From Protopterus annectens (lineage: Eukaryota; Chordata; Ceratodontiformes; Protopteridae): a DNA stretch of 64,000 bases. Positions 14,997 to 27,110 of this stretch are shown here, piece by piece; the stretch's first letter is position 1; every line of letters begins with the position of its first letter. The stretch spans positions 1,206,363,827 to 1,206,427,826 of the forward strand of contig NC_056727.1 of the NCBI RefSeq assembly GCF_019279795.1. Direction: 5' to 3'. A program made the position numbers and the translations under genes. Below the pieces are notes generated by a model. The model searched no databases. It was not told the DNA's origin and saw only the letters and a program-made list of their open reading frames with translations.

Positions 14997-15370
14997 TATA
15001 TTAAATTAGCGAATGCTTAGAAAAGTAAACACTAAATCATCAACCATTTTTAAGCGAAAGCTTAAAATCTCGAACACCCGGAACAGCGATTTTTTTCACA
15101 GGGAACAAATTGCTGGGCCAGTTTCGGGAGTTCACCATTTTCTCCACTGTGGTCCGATCTCAGAGTTGGTATATTTAAGGATTTAAGGAGGGGGTGTAGG
15201 GGCGAAGCCCCCCACATTAGATAATGTTTTAAGTTTCATTTTTTTTTTTTTTTTGTGGATCAGCGATTTGTTTCACTGTGAAAAAATTTGCTGTTCTGGG
15301 TGTTCAAGATTTTAAGCTTTCACTTAAAAATGGTCGATGAATTAGCGTTCACTTTTCTAAGCATTCGAAT
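14994..15370. mobile_element. MITE, same family as 12693-13293
   Basis: Begins GTCTATATTA like the first copy. The arms 15006-15108 and 15262-15368 are inverted repeats (block ACCATTTTTAAGCGAAAGCTT against its complement). The outer 16 bp of the right end appears lost into the adjoining TA/TG repeat. The core differs from the first copy: it holds a small hairpin, GGGGCGAAGCCCC, and lacks the CCTAAC repeats. Non-coding. Confidence 0.75.
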
Positions 15371-15375
15371 ATATA

Positions 15376-15468
<93 letters not shown>

Positions 15469-15482
15469 CTATGTATCTATAG

Positions 15483-15545
<63 letters not shown>
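15376..15545. repeat. (TG)n-(TA)n-(T)n compound microsatellite
   Basis: A TG tract (15376-15468, slightly interrupted), then TA (15485-15529), then a T run to 15545. Alternating purine-pyrimidine DNA of this kind can adopt Z or cruciform forms. Confidence 0.95.
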
Positions 15546-16180
15546 GTTTACTTTGTTGTGTTTCCAAAGACTGAATGTCTTGCATAGGATAAAACATGTA
15601 ACTGGAGAAGAGATGAAAACAAATAAAGAAAATTATAATTAGGTATATGATATTTTGTAACATGGAATTCTATTATGTTTGCTTCTAGGCAACGCTAGAC
15701 TTATTAGGGCTACTATGTGTTTTTTGTGAAAGAAAATTGAAATGCATTACTGTGGTATTGCTGTTGTCCATTGAAATTAATTAGTCTGACATTGTAGGGC
15801 TAGTGTGCATTTATATGAAGTAAGTTGGAATACTTTATTGTGGTATTGCTTAATTATAATTATAGATCTGTGTGTACATAGTAAATAAATTGGTTGTAAT
15901 TGATGGGTGTGGAGGCAGTGTGTAGAACAAAATAACTCATCTGTGGTGTTCTTTGCGTGCAATTTAAAAAATACTGACCTTGTTTGGCTTGGATTGTATC
16001 ACACAATTTACTATAGTTACTGAAAACAGTATAAAAATATCATTGCTATACCTTATGCTGGCGTCTGTGCATGTGTGTTTGTATGAGACAGGCAGAGGTG
16101 TTGCAGTATATCAAAGAGCAACAAGCTAGGCATAATTTCTTTCACTTTCATTCAGGGTCAAACATCAGTACTGTACAGAA
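15546..16180. other. no gene or repeat recognised
   Basis: AT-rich sequence with only short open frames lacking any domain. Confidence 0.4.
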
Positions 16181-16181
16181 T

Positions 16182-16335
16182 AATATAGCAATAACCCACG
16201 CCTGGGTGTGGGTAATGCTGGATTTACCCACGGTTGGTGTGATTTGGTCATGAGGGCGAAGCCGGTGTGGCCAAAGACAACCATGCATAAATCCAGCATT
16301 ACCCACACCCAGAAGTGGGTTATTGCTATTATACA
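16182..16335. mobile_element. foldback element, copy 1
   Basis: An inverted repeat with outer arms AGCAATAACCCA (left) and TGGGTTATTGCT (right), and inner arms TAATGCTGGATTTA and TAAATCCAGCATTA. A short loop holds GAGGGCGAAGCCGG. Two relatives lie at 21587-21713 and 21719-21843. Non-coding MITE-like structure. Confidence 0.75.
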
Positions 16336-16884
16336 ATGGCATTATTTAAGGAAAAAATACTTACTTTTCTTAAATAATGGCATTGTATAATGCCTCCTTG
16401 CTGCCCTTCCGTAGCTGTCTGGTATTCTGCGGCATTTCTGATGTACTGCGCATGCATATGCTTACGCAGTGTATCAGAGATATGGGTGGAAGCAACAGAG
16501 AAAGCAAAATCTCCGTTGCGTTTTACAAAGTGTCTCGCTATGTTAAAGGAGTTTAACATAGCAATACAGCTTTAAAAAAAGCAACGGAGAATCTCTGTTG
16601 CTTTTTTTAAAGCTGTCTCGCTATGTTAAACCCATTTAACATAGCGAGACAGCTTTAAAAAAAGCAATGGAGAAAGGAAGATCTCCGTTACTTTTTTTAA
16701 AGTTGTCTCGCTGTGCTAAACTCCTTTAACATAGCAAGACAGTGTCTAAACAGCAACGGAGATCTTGCATTCTCCGTTGCTGTAAAAAAAGACTTATACT
16801 AATGGAAAAAGTCTGGGCGACCGGACCTTTTTCTATTAGTATAAGTCTGATTTACAACATGCACGCTGACCAATCAGCGTGCAC
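16328..16884. repeat. array of consecutive palindromes
   Basis: Eleven successive inverted repeats abut or nearly abut: 16328-16391, 16435-16480, 16492-16519, 16531-16567, 16568-16614, 16612-16653 (19-bp perfect arms), 16651-16704, 16704-16741, 16751-16782, 16790-16848 and 16860-16883. Two hairpin types alternate in the middle: one built on GCAACGGAGA/TCTCCGTTGC and one built on TGTCTCGCTATGTTAAA/TTTAACATAGCGAGACA. No open frame of note crosses it. It is probably the body of a complex foldback transposon whose left end is the element at 16182, but this is inference. Confidence 0.85.
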
Positions 16885-17034
16885 ATTTTGGAATATTAAT
16901 AGGGGGGTCGTTGTATAATTGCTAATATTTGGCAGTCTGGGCAGAATTTGTATAAAGGTAAGTGGTCATCGGCAGTGTACAAGACTAAGTAACTATGCCA
17001 TTTCACAGTGCTTGATTCTCTGAGTTCTGAGCTG

Positions 17035-17125
17035 TAGATTCTTCTGCATGGAGTTTACAAGTCCTCCTTTTCACACCCTTGGCTTTAACTGGGCGGCCTG
17101 GTTTCCACCAGCTCTGCAAGGGCAC
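17035..17125 (+). repeat. possible SINE scrap
   Basis: TGCATGGAGTTTACAAGTCC and a following GGCCTGGTTTCCACC resemble the body of the tRNA-headed SINE (TGTGGAGTCTGCATGTCC ... GGTTTCCTCCC). Strongly diverged, no ends visible. Confidence 0.35.
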
Positions 17126-17194
17126 TCTGTGAAATAATATTCCTCCAATTTATCTGTCAGTAAGCATGCAGTACGACATGTGAACATGTGTGTG

Positions 17195-17198
<4 letters not shown>

Positions 17199-17268
<70 letters not shown>

Positions 17269-17280
17269 TGCATGTGTGTG
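17199..17280. repeat. (TG)n microsatellite
   Basis: About 40 TG units with a few substitutions near the right end; a short (CA)n follows at 17322-17342. Confidence 0.95.
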
Positions 17281-17342
17281 CAGCAGAAATGACAAAATAG
17301 CCATCTGTGGGTATATACATACACACATACACACACACACAC

Positions 17343-18860
17343 ATTTGGAGCACATACATACATCTTCTGCATAGCATTAAAAATACAAAGAATACTTATC
17401 AAGTAATTATCTTTCAAAAATAATACATAAAATTCATCCCAGAAGATTTTATTCCTAAATGCATCTGGATCACTGATGTTCCCCCCCAGACCCCCTGCTG
17501 TTAATGGGATTATGACCTAGGCTTACTGTCTTCAATATCTGCCCTGGGCCCCATGTACTCAAAAACTGTCTCTGATCACTATAATTCTTTCTACACCATT
17601 TTAATGTCAGTTTGCTCTTCTGAAGAATTGTATGATTGTGCTATGTTTTCTTTAGTGTAGTTGTCTCTAACACAAAGCTTGCTAAAATTTGATTCTCTGA
17701 CTCCTTAAAATACACTGTTGTTACAGAATTTTAGAGTCTATCATTATCAGTTTAAAACTGTAACAGAATGTTTCCTCTGTGGCACTAATCTGTGATTTGT
17801 CTGAATTACAGTGCTATAGTATGTTGCTTTATAACTCATCCACATCATAGTTGTGAATGGAACTTTCTGCAGTCTCAGCTTTCACCACCAGTATATATCA
17901 TAGCAATAGCCTATAAAGGGTAAAGAGAGGATAGACAATACAGATATATATCCTGAGAAAAATAAAGCCTCATGACCAAGCCTTCAATGACATCCTTGCA
18001 AAACAGGCATAAATTATATGAACCCAACTGAAAGAAAGTTTGTTTCTGCCATCAATCAAAATGTCTTGTATACCAAAACAAACATCTTGGGTCTAGCACT
18101 TCCAGTTCAGAGATATGAGAGGAAACTGATCACTATTTTTTTTAGAGTGAGAGAGAGAGAAAGACAAGATCAAAACGGAAGTACTTGTTATTGTTTACAC
18201 ACTGAGAAGAATATATACTGATAGGCTGTTGCCTGGCAAAGATGCATCTCCTATCAATGACACATGGAATTAAACCCCTTGTGCTTCCATTCTATTTATG
18301 AATTCTCAGCTGACCGCCTTGTTCCTCCTTCAGTAGATTGAGAAGGGGTTAAATATGTTAGTCATCAGACAGATGACTGAAGTAATAACATGTAACCTTG
18401 GCCTCTGCACCTGTTTTCTTGTCAGCATGTATGCTCCTCTGCTATCTGATGAGCTGTCACAACAGGGAAAATTTGCAAGGTTCTCCAGCTGATTTTCCTC
18501 AGATATTAGTGCAACATGATAATACGTAATGGAAAAACATATGTAGATTTGCCTAGGACAGAAGTTTCTAATCACACAGGGTGGGAGAAGGGACACCACA
18601 TAGTTGTGTTTTGTAGAACTAAGTTAGTCTATAAAATGGAAGAATTACATCAAAGAGTAAAACTGTTCTGGTTAAACCACCTCTATTTTATCCTGGCTAC
18701 CAATTTTCCCTTTGATATAGTCATCTAGGCACACACTTATGCATAGAGTAAACAAGTCAATCATGTCATACTGAAGGAAAGAAACTGAAAACCTCTTCTG
18801 TTGTTTCTGGGAGTCTTGACAGTAACTACTGCAGAAGTAGATTCTGATTAAAGAGCACAC
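17343..18860. other. no gene or repeat recognised
   Basis: About 1.5 kb of AT-rich DNA. Open frames at 18018-18221 (plus) and 18330-18599 (minus) have no recognisable domain. Confidence 0.4.
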
Positions 18861-18867
18861 ACACGTG

Positions 18868-18870
18868 CGT

Positions 18871-18947
<77 letters not shown>
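18868..18947. repeat. (CA)n microsatellite
   Basis: About 40 CA units, ending 35 bp before a LINE copy. Confidence 0.95.
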
Positions 18948-18951
<4 letters not shown>

Positions 18952-18981
18952 CCATATGAGTACAACATAACACCAACTAAT

Positions 18982-20227
18982 ATTCCAATAAGGCCATAGA
19001 CGAGGGCAGGGTGGTCCACACAGCCTACCTGGACCGTGCTAAAGCCTTTGACACTATTCCTCATTCTGGAATCATTGATAACTCGCCAACCTTAACATAA
19101 ACCCTTACGTCATGAGATGGGTGGCCAACTGGCTCATGGACAGAACCCACATGCTAAGAGTTGCTGACTCCAGATTCGACTCCAAACCAGTGACAAGTGG
19201 AGTACCCCAGGGTTCAGTCTTGGGACCCCTCCTGTTTGGTATATACTTCTCTGAAGTGCAAGTGAACACCAAGGGTCTATGGCTAACCAAGTTTGCAGAT
19301 GACTGCAAACTGGGTGCCATTATCGATTCCCCTACCAATGTAGACATCCTGCAAAAGGGCCTCACTGAGACTGACACCTGGTGTCAAAATCATGGCCTCA
19401 AACTAAATGCCAAAAAGTGCATTATTATCTCCTTTGGCAAAAACACGATACCCATGATTTACCAAATGGGGGAAGTACACAACACAGAAAGTGTGATAAG
19501 AGACCTTGGGACCCAAGTGGATAGTAGCCTCTCCTTTGATAACCACATTGCCACAGTTATCAGAAAATCTTTCTATATGGCCCACTTAATTACAAAAGGG
19601 TTCACATCTAGAAATAAGGAAGTTGTCGTTCCCATCTACTCATCACTTATCAGACACTCATTGAATACAATACCCTGTTTGGAATGTACCTCACAAGATA
19701 CCTACAACAACTTGAAAGGCCCCAAAACGAACTCACCAAGAGGATTACTGGCCTCAAACAATTGCTGTATGCCAACCGCCTTAACTCTACTCAGTTGCAT
19801 ACTGCTTACTCCGAGGAGACCTCTGTCTGACATACAAAGCTATGTCAAACCCGGAATTGTTGGACATGCTCCACTTGAAGAAATCCCAGTCTCCCTGAGC
19901 TAAATGGTCTAGGGACCTAAACCTCATCACAACAATAAATAGGACATGCTGGAGGGATAGATTCATGTCTCAGAGACTTCCCATGCTCTGGAACAAAATG
20001 CCCATCCACGTCAAGCAGAGCTCTTCATTAGCACTATTCAAGAGAAACCTTGATAAGTGGATGGGTGATAGGAAGTTCACCCCTGAGATTATGTCTGAGA
20101 CACTGCTCGATAGAGGGGCAGGAATCTAACAATACATGGGTGGCAAAAGCCAATACACTGTTGCTAGGCTTGCTTTGGCCCTCGGGCCGATAGCCTTGTA
20201 CCTACCTTTGAACCTATTAACCTATGA
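18982..20227 (+). mobile_element. CR1/L2-like LINE, 5'-truncated copy
   Basis: Begins inside RT just before motif A and runs to the 3' tail GCCGATAGCCTTGTACC with AACCTATTAACCTATGAG. Same family as 8350-9860 and 36390-38131. The truncation point is about 45 codons downstream of that in the first copy. Confidence 0.85.
18984..20130 (+). pseudogene. LINE reverse transcriptase fragment
   Basis: Motif A reads AKAFDTIPHSGIID, then a shift near 19080. The longest frame (19112-19903) carries SGVPQGSVLGPLLFGIYFSE (motif B) and KFADDCKLGAIID with an intact FADD catalytic motif, followed by HGLKLNAKKC and VIRDLGTQVD. Further shifts occur near 19650 and 19900; after them WRDRFMSQRLPMLW and FKRNLDKWMGDRKF can be read. 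The copy therefore has an intact catalytic box but a broken frame. It lacks the endonuclease and ORF1. Confidence 0.85.
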
Positions 20228-21180
20228 GATGCCATCGCCATTAAAGATACCTACCAGCTTCCTTTAGACTACCTGGACCCAGCTTTATGAGCTGCATAGA
20301 TTTTAAAATAACTTGGGAGAGATATAGAAAGCATTACTGAACTGAGATAATGTTAAAATTATTCTGTGAAGCAGAAATTACATCTAAAGTAATAGAAAAC
20401 ATTTAGTGCTTTAGGGCATTGCAAACAAGGTTGGGATTCTGTCCACATATAATGTAAAAAGTGTCATGCAAGTGGCCTTCACTCACTCTGCAAGGTCCAG
20501 ATATACAGGAGAAGGAATATATTGGGTTGTGTGATGTTAATGGAACCATAAGATCTTGGTTTATGACATTTTTGGTGAGGAGTTTCATCTCACAAGGATT
20601 ATAAGGATCTGTCACCTAAGGTAAAAGGTTAAGACCTACTGTTTCCTTAAAATGAAAGGCTGTAGATCTAAAGTATTTTTTAAGTGCCACAGCCCTGTTT
20701 GTGAGATCCTGCCTTGATCACGTCTTAACTTTAATTTGCTCTAGCACCTCTTAAAAAGTTGAAATCATTAATTCTGTATTAGATGCCACCTAAATCCATT
20801 TACAGATATGTAAGTAGTATGAAAAAATGCACTTACATTTTCATTGTTTTGTTGTTGTTGTTGTTCTAGGGAAAAATAAGTCATTTCAAACTAAACTGAC
20901 AGCTTTGGTCATGTTAATTGACTTAAAATAGTACAATTTGCAAGATGATGTAGGAATCAAACCACTGAAGTCCAGGAAGGAGCTTATTTCCATTTTACTG
21001 CCTTTCTCACTACTCTATTCTGACAATCATTTAGAACATTAAAACAGCTACTGAGAAGAGATATACTAGCACATTCATTAGAAAGCTATTCTTGCATACA
21101 TTAAGTACCATTCTTCTTAATGTCTGGATACTGTAACTTAGGAATTCAGTGCATGCCCATGGTGAACAAAGACAGGTAAA
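20228..21180. other. no gene seen
   Basis: AT-rich; only a short TTG repeat near 20851-20865 was noticed. Confidence 0.4.
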
Positions 21181-21182
21181 GT

Positions 21183-21185
<3 letters not shown>

Positions 21186-21253
<68 letters not shown>

Positions 21254-21329
21254 TACACACACATGCATGCATGCACACACATGCACGTACACACACACAC
21301 ACATGCACACACACACGTACACACACACT

Positions 21330-21389
<60 letters not shown>

Positions 21390-21397
21390 CATGCATG

Positions 21398-21484
<87 letters not shown>
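21186..21484. repeat. ~300-bp (CA)n array with ATGC interruptions
   Basis: Three CA blocks (21186-21248, 21332-21387, 21401-21484) are separated by degenerate CA with CATGCATGCATG and TACGT-type interruptions. Long reading frames across it on both strands are artefacts of the dinucleotide repeat. Confidence 0.95.
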
Positions 21485-21487
<3 letters not shown>

Positions 21488-21586
21488 TGTGGGTTTGTAT
21501 GTGTCTCTGTGAGTAGGCCAGTGTGTATTTATGTATGTTTGTATGTATGTATGTATGCATGTAGATGTATAACATTTTGTAATTGT

Positions 21587-21713
21587 CCATGACTGGGTGT
21601 AGATAATGCAGGATTTCCACACAGACAACAAGGTTTGGCCACAAAAGTGAAGACCAAGTGATCACACAGGACAACTCTTGGGGAATCCTGCATTATCTAC
21701 ATACAGGAGTGGA
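21587..21713. mobile_element. foldback element, copy 2
   Basis: Arms TAGATAATGCAGGATTTCC and GGAATCCTGCATTATCTA are near-perfect complements around an 80-bp loop. Sequence and size are similar to 16182-16335. It lies 5 bp from copy 3. Confidence 0.7.
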
Positions 21714-21718
21714 TCATT

Positions 21719-21843
21719 TAGCAATAACCCATGACTGAGTGTGGGTAATGTTTAATTTACCCATGGTTGACATGGTTTGGTCATGAGGGTGAAGCAATCA
21801 AGCATTACCCACATTCTCCCATGGGTTATTCCTATTATACAAT
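21719..21843. mobile_element. foldback element, copy 3
   Basis: Outer arms TAGCAATAACCCATG and CATGGGTTATTCCTA, inner arms GTGGGTAATG and CATTACCCAC. The loop retains GGTTTGGTCATGAGGG, also present in copy 1 (GATTTGGTCATGAGGG). Confidence 0.7.
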
Positions 21844-22369
21844 TGTATCACTTTTGTGTGACATTTTGTAGGTATTATATTTTTTTATTATAATTTTTTA
21901 TTTTCCATTTTGTAGTTCATCTACACTTTTCTTCCATTATTTCTTCCATCATTATTCAAACATTACACAATGACAATATTTTGCAAAAGAAGTGTCTTGA
22001 TTTATTTATTTAACTTTGTGAGCTGACATCATTCTTTTTTCTCGCCCCTGCCCCCCTTGTTACTTTGAAGATGTAATTTAGTACATTGCCATAATTTATT
22101 TGATTCCCCTTGGAATACTTTAATACTGTTCTGAAGGGGTCTCAAAGACACATTCACAGAAAAAGCATATCATACACTTGAGGTGAAAATGCTTTATTAT
22201 GGTGAAGAACCTTTATATGTGGAAGGACTTCTCAATCTTAACTTCAGCATAACATTTTCACCTTCCATCTACTTGATGCTCTTTCCTTGTTCTGCTCGTT
22301 TTCAACTTTGTTTCTCAAGAATTCTTGACAAAACCAATAATAACAACGAAGAAAGTGCAAAAATTGGAG
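21844..22369. other. no gene seen
   Basis: AT-rich spacer up to the SINE target duplication. Confidence 0.4.
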
Positions 22370-22389
22370 ATCATTTTTGATAATACTAT

Positions 22390-22620
22390 GTTGTTGTGTC
22401 TTTCGGCTTTTCCCGGTTAGGGGTCGCCAGAGCGGAACTCCGGTCCGCTAATGATTGGCAGTTAATTTTTATGTACCGAGTTGCCAGCCCTGACACACAA
22501 CCTTCAACGAAGGTACGCCCATTCATGCATATCTCCACGCAGAAGACGCTCTAGCTGAGAGTCGAACCGGTCAGCGTCTTACTGTGAGGCGAAAACGCTA
22601 CCGCAGTACCACCACCGCGG
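22390..22620 (-). mobile_element. tRNA-headed SINE, subtype 1, with 20-bp TSD
   Basis: The minus-strand head (about 22620-22550) has TGGTACTGCGG (box A-like) and GGTTCGACTCTC (box B). The 3' end is the TGGCGACCCCTAACCGGG type. Flanks 22370-22389 and 22621-22640 (ATAATTTTTGATAACACTAT on the right) are duplicates with two mismatches, a clear TSD. Internal deletions make it shorter than the 11.4 kb copy. Confidence 0.85.
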
Positions 22621-22640
22621 ATAATTTTTGATAACACTAT

Positions 22641-22792
22641 AATTTACTTAAATACCTAGCAACAGCTTTTCAATCAATGTTTATTTACTAACAATAAGAA
22701 GAATGAAAATCTAATGACTTATATTACCGACTGATAGTAAATTCTTGGCAGTTTACCAAAAAATATAATATAATATAATATAATATAATATA

Positions 22793-22843
<51 letters not shown>

Positions 22844-24840
22844 CTCCTTAATGAGCATATGGCAAGTGATCAGAACAACAGATTTTGAGTCAGTGCACCT
22901 TTGAGGAGTAAGAAGCATGGAACTCCAGTGATTAGCATACTAACTGCAATCCTCGGCCATTTACTGGAAAATTAAACATTCCTTGGAGTACAGAGCAAGT
23001 GAATAAACAGATTCTTAATCATGGTGTATTTAATAAAAAAAGCATGAAACTCTAGTGCCTGTCAATACTGACTGACTAATCCTCCAGCTATTTAGTATGA
23101 CACTTGGTAGCACATTGGTGTGAATGTTTAACCTGCTGAAGTTTTGAGTGCACTGCTATTGCACAGAGTTTGTTAAGACAAAGGAGTCCATAAACATCCT
23201 ACAGTTGAAGTAAGGACATGTCAGGTCTCCCAAACTCCTGGCAATTGTATGTTTAGCTATGGCTATTTATTTTCTCAGTTTGTAGAAAGCGGAATATGTC
23301 CATGACTAGCTGACTACAGACAACCAGACTTCTTCTTGTTTATAATGCTGGATTTACAATGGGCACACCAATTGCTGTATCCAATTAGTGTGTATATTTT
23401 TGCAATATTATCACCTTTTATTCTATTATTGTTACTATACAATATTGTTATTTAACAAAAATAATTTGCTTATTTTTCTCAGAACCTCTTAATGCAGTAC
23501 TGTTTTTCTGCAATGTCCTGGATGAGGAGATGCCTTGCTAATGTGTAACAAATTCTCTGAACATGTAAGAGCTGATGAGCACAATGCAATTACTGACACT
23601 TAGGGGTCTGCATGCATTCTCCATGATCTGGTGGCGAATTGCATGTCTAGAGGTGTTGTTTGCTAAAAGTTTGTATTCCATCCTTCTGATAGTTGACTTT
23701 ATTTTGTCTGCTTTGCAGAGCAAAAACCCATGGCTTATATAGCCTTTTTTAATAGCTACAGCTGACTGAGCACATTAACCTCAGAGTGGGCTTCCTGACG
23801 ATTTTAAAACCCATCTCAGTGACCATCAGAAAAGGTAGATAAAACTTCAGCTTAACACCTTATCCAATGGATAGACAGCATTCTGTAGAATGTAGAGTTG
23901 GTATCTATGAAACCATGCACCTCTTTTACACTCTCATAGCTTTTTGACCTTCTGGCACAAGTAACAATTGCATAACCTGAAGAACTGCTGAAAACTAATC
24001 ACCATTTCCTTCTCCACTGTTAAAGATGGCCTTTTTTCCCGTTTTTATGATTATTGCACATAGCATACTTACAGTGTTCTGGCATTTGCAACACTAAAGT
24101 CCCACGTCTTAGATTGCATGAAATAAAAATAAGTCACTGCTAATCTTCTACATGTTTTACGCTGTTTTTCAACTCTCTCTAGTTTGAAAATATCTATGAC
24201 CTGACAATGTAATGTATCCACTCTGTAAGTGCTTGTTTGTTCACACAAATAGTCAACACTGAGGATACAGTGTAAGTGTTGTATAAGTAAACCAGAAAAA
24301 AAAAATAAAGTGATAAATAAATAAATGTACTCCAATGCTTTCTCAGATTTCTTCCTAGACTAGAAGGACATAAGAGATGTGAAAGCTGATACATCTTTCC
24401 TCCACGTTTAAGCCAAAACAAATCTTTCACTGTCTAGGCCTACAGCGAAGAAAACTGTTCTCTGAACATATGGCAGATTATGAATGGCTGGCACAAGCCC
24501 TCCACCAAGTTAAGGTGACTTGGTAAAGAAAAAATGCTAGAGGAATGTAGGCCTGACAATGGATATGCTTTATGTGTCTGGTTTTAAAAAAAAAGCTTGG
24601 CAAAGATGGGGGCAGTTGGGAGAAGGGGGTTAAAACTGATGAGAATGAAGATCAGGACAGAAAACTGAATGAGTCTGCACACCTTTCCATTTATGAAAGA
24701 CCAGGAGGTAAAGATGCCAACATGGAAATTAACCTGCTTACTCAAACAGAAACACCCGAGTTGATATATGGTGAATTTTCTTCCAGATAAAAGATATATA
24801 CTGTACTACTGAGGACAAATTGGCGCACACTAGAATTGCC
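22641..24840. other. no gene; contains (ATAAT)n-(TA)n-(T)n
   Basis: A pentanucleotide ATAAT tract (22765-22800), a TA tract (22801-22827) and a T run (to 22844) were seen. The rest is AT-rich with no recognisable coding motif on either strand. Confidence 0.5.
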
Positions 24841-24842
24841 AT

Positions 24843-24981
<139 letters not shown>

Positions 24982-25079
24982 TGCACAAATGCAAAAACAT
25001 GCCTTTTCACTAAAAGAAAAAAAAAGATGAGGGATAGGGATACTTGACCTGTTTTTTAAGCTTACAAAATAAAATTACT

Positions 25080-25410
25080 GTCTGTGTTCCTTACAGTTCC
25101 CAACAGTTCACCCCATATATCTGTTCAATTAAATCCACCAAATCATGTATTCTCAAAGGCCCATTCACAAGTGAAGATTAAAAATACACTTTAATGAGCA
25201 AAATAAATTCATAAAAAATATATACATCCAATAAGCACTTTCATCTCAATAGTTGGAAACTTCATCAGATACTATTACATACATCACAGGACGTTTTATA
25301 GCAAACAACAATCACATGACAACCTTCTGCAATGACATCACTTCCTGCAGACCCCCCCCCAGCACTTGATGTTCCCAGGTGGTCTCCCATCCAAGCACTA
25401 ACCAAGCCCA
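25080..25410 (-). repeat. left inverted terminal repeat of the PLE
   Basis: Reverse complement of 27494-27822 with roughly one difference in eight to ten bases by eye. It ends at the 5S-like segment (25352-25410, reading CTTGGATGGGAGACC on the minus strand). Confidence 0.85.
25225..25285 (-). ncRNA. hammerhead-like ribozyme motif, left repeat
   Basis: On the minus strand CTGATGA (25268-25262) is followed by a possible stem II (GTTTC...GAGAT, with wobble pairs) and GAAA (25242-25239), then the short stem III/cleavage region GTGCTT. These match the type I hammerhead core CUGANGA...GAAA known from PLEs. One extra A separates the core from stem II, and stem I is weak, so activity is doubtful. 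Confidence 0.45.
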
Positions 25411-25559
25411 AATGATGAGTTTAATTTTTTGGATTTACAACAACTCCCAATGCACCCCATAGTGGATGCTAGGGGTTCAATAACATTTTCTATAGCTAAA
25501 TTTTTGAACATACAATTGAAAGAGTTGGTCAGGAAAGAAACTAGTATTTAAAAGACTCA

Positions 25560-27110
25560 TGGGCTTTTCTTAACATGATTAATGGTATTGCCTTCAGTGA
25601 GAGTTTTATCTTTCTAACCATCGATGTTAAAGACTTATATTCCGTTATTCCCCATGAAACTAGAGTTGAATAGTTTTGTGATTTTTTTTAATAAGTAAAT
25701 GGGTCACACAAGAAAGAGTTAATGTATATGAGCAACTATTAGAGATGGTGCTTTTTAATAATTTTATATTGTTTAAAAAGGAATACTTCTTGCAAAGACA
25801 AGGTGTGGCAATGGGAGCCGCTTGTGGGGACTTATATGTTAATATTGACATGCTACAGTGAGAGAAGAGTTTTTATTTGAATCCCCGTTTTACCTACTGT
25901 CAATTTTATACTCGCTTCCTGGATGATGTTTTTATTTTATGGACAGGAAACAGTAAGGAGATTCCCCAATTTTTAAGTTATTTGAATGAAACCACATCTT
26001 TTTTAAGTTTTACACATGCAGCTAATAATACGTAAATAGCATACTTGGATGTATGGCTGAAAAAAGATTGCCAGCAGAAGAGATTTATCTCTGAATTTTT
26101 AGAAAAGAGACATACTCTAATAGGTTTTTACACTTCTCCAGCGCCCATCCCCCACAACAGAAAAAGACCATAATAAAATACCAATTTGTGCATGCTGCAT
26201 GAATGATGAGCACTTTTGAGTCCTTTTTAGATGAATGTGACTGTTTAAAGGGGATGTTTTTGAGAAGGGGTTACCCCCTGAAGCTAGTTAATGATGTAAT
26301 GATGGAAGTAATAGATGAGAGAGAAAAGGGACATTTTAAGGCTATTTTATGTGATGGTAATATAAGTAATAATGGGGATGTAGGCAGAAATGAGCATGAC
26401 AGAGACATATTTGGGAGAGGTGATCATGAACTATTAGGTACAGGACACTTACCTACCCCTTCCCCCACTGGTAAAAATTACAAGAGTTCATTTATTACTA
26501 CTTTTGGCCCTAAAAGCTGTGACATAAAAAGTATATTGTATAAAAATTTGCATAAGTATATTGTATAAAAATTTGGAAATTTCAATGGATGATCAGGAAA
26601 TAAGAGAATGTATAGGGGAAAAAAGCATCCATAATATACAGAAAAGGACAGAACCTTAATAATATATTTGAAACAAAAAGAAAAAGAGAAATTCTGGGAA
26701 TGATGAAAAATGTGGTTCCTGTTCTCATTGCAAATTTATTTTGGAAGGGAGTGAGATGCATGTTGACAATACCTGGATTAAGATAGTAGGTAAATATTAT
26801 TGTGATACAGAAAGAGTAGTTTATTGTGCAACCTGTACTCAGTGCCCAGTCTTCTATATAGGAGAGACTGATAGAAAGTTTAAGAATCATATATAGGAAC
26901 ATGTAAGGGATATAAGAATGGTAAAAGAGACTAATTGTTTAGCCAAACACTGTGCTGAATTTATTACCCATTCCTTTTAAGTTTTTTGTTATAGAGGCTT
27001 TAGACATCTCTGAAAGAAGAGGGGGCTTGGACACTCCTACTAGAAAAATATGAATTGATTTGGCAGAAATGCAACATCCTGGCCTGGATTAAATGAACAA
27101 CTATCTATAT
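25560..27110 (+). pseudogene. PLE reverse transcriptase-GIY-YIG endonuclease
   Basis: RT motif A is IDVKDLYSVIPHE (about 25618-25660), motif B QGVAMGAACGDLYV (about 25799-25845) and motif C RFLDDVFILWTGN (25913-25951) with the LDD pair. Next come AYLDVWLKK, a RRGYP box near 26260 and a cysteine-pair segment (CGSCSHCKF) near 26715. The GIY-YIG nuclease follows (CPVFYIGETDRKFKNHI, 26847-26895) and ends with PGLNEQ near 27095. This order matches Penelope-type proteins, where RT primes on nicked DNA and the nuclease makes the nick. Frameshifts and in-frame stops (for example at 25860 and 26893) disable it, and the RT N-terminus is missing. Confidence 0.85.
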
